A program made the position numbers and the translations under genes. 64,000 nucleotides of DNA from Pseudoscleropodium purum. Its lineage: Eukaryota; Streptophyta; Bryopsida; Hypnales; Brachytheciaceae. The notes beneath the pieces are model-generated. The model was not told the origin of the DNA. It made no database searches and worked only from the letters and a program-made list of their open reading frames with translations. Within the stretch, counting starts at the first letter, position 1; each line of letters starts with the position of its first letter. Where the stretch lies: positions 19,282,001 to 19,346,000 of the forward strand of contig OZ017797.1 in NCBI GenBank assembly GCA_963969395.1. Reading direction: 5' to 3'. This document shows, one piece after another, positions 63,130 through 64,000 of this stretch.

Positions 63130-64000
63130 CCTTTCCCCTGATCACAGGTCACCAGCAAAAAGTGCTTCACCACAACATACAACATTCCACATCAATCTTT
63201 TCTCCATCTCTCCAAAACACAAACACAACTTGCTCTCCTAAACAACTGACACGTTTCATACTTTCATTCGATCCTCCACTAATTCAACATTCTCGGTCCC
63301 TGCCGGTGGTGTGTACTTAACTTTCACTCCCGCTTCTCTCATAACAAGGCGGTAATAAAAATTCTTCACACTCACTAGTGACAACAAATTTTCTCACATG
63401 ACCTAAACACCTCAGCTCAAATAACTAAAACCAAAAACAACATCCAACTACTTCAAATTTCCACTCGGCTCTGTTCTCAATAATGCATTATCACAACGCC
63501 ATTACCACATTACTACAACAACATCCATCAACAATGCATATACAGGCGGTCTTCCAAGATCCGTCCAACCACGGAGGTGACGATCATGATCACAGGTCAC
63601 AACAAGAAAAATACTTAAATACAAATCCATACCGCCGCAACAATTGGTTCTCCAATTTAATTATCTCCATAACTGTTCATGACTGACACACTTCATGATT
63701 CTCTAAATCAATTTTAACATTCTCCCTAACAGTTCGTAGTCTGCACACACCTCTTAACTCCAGCCTTGGAGGTGCTCATGCCGAAGCGGTAGCAAAAACT
63801 CCCCACACCAACTTCGTTTTCTCCCCAAGACCTAAAGACCTGAGCTCAGAGAATTGAAAACAAAAACAAAAACAGCAAATTCCAAATCCAATCGACTCGC
63901 TCTCTTATCAAAAACCGCCATGAAAAGTTGTATCCAGAAATTGGATCCATCAACAGCAAAGACGTTCCAAGATTGGAGACGATGATCATAACCGCAACCA
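63130..64000. repeat. Diverged ~430-bp duplication upstream of the KH-RING gene
   Basis: GACCTAAACACCTCAGCTCA near 63400 is matched by GACCTAAAGACCTGAGCTCA near 63829, and the CCAAAAACAAC, TTCCAC/AATCCAAT and GCTCT...TCTC blocks follow in the same order; TGATCACAGGTCAC near 63134 and 63583 fits the same duplication. The second copy runs off the end of the window. It lies in presumed 5' UTR or promoter of the minus-strand gene. Confidence 0.6.

Overview
The window is nuclear DNA of a land plant. It carries seven spliced genes and one intronless gene, all of plant or general eukaryotic type, with GT-AG introns whose phases join cleanly, plus a eukaryotic tRNA-Asn gene. The genes sit in moderate-GC islands separated by long, very AT-rich stretches without genes. 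Nothing bacterial, viral or organellar was seen. The species cannot be fixed from sequence alone. The AT-rich spacers and the gene families would suit a moss or other seed-free plant, but that is inference.

Layout: 0.2-2.0 kb (-) a gene with two B3 DNA-binding domains; 2.0-7.0 kb AT-rich spacer with a 478-bp foldback element; 8.3-11.0 kb (+) a five-exon OTU-type cysteine protease; 13.1-18.8 kb (-) a six-exon leucine-rich-repeat receptor kinase of the ZAR1 type whose kinase domain looks inactive; 18.8-25.5 kb spacer; 25.5-27.2 kb (+) an intronless alpha/beta-hydrolase whose 5' end is present as four tandem 183-bp modules; 27.5-30.9 kb (-) a class-3 (OBL1-like) lipase; 31-41 kb spacer with tRNA-Asn at 36.1 kb; 41.3-43.4 kb (-) a small two-exon gene of unknown family; 44.6-57.4 kb (-) a complete 35-exon tripeptidyl peptidase II gene; 59.9-63.1 kb (-) a gene joining a KH RNA-binding domain to a C3HC4 RING, the layout of animal MEX-3 proteins.

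The genes do not form a pathway; this is an ordinary chromosomal neighbourhood. The most unusual items are the KH-RING gene, the tandem start-codon modules before the hydrolase, the foldback element bounded by TTAA, the receptor pseudokinase with an 84-bp triplicated repeat at its start codon, and a 182-bp tandem repeat that carries a piece of the tRNA-Asn 3' end. Exon limits were worked out by hand from splice consensus, phase and family similarity, so single junctions may be off by a few bases.
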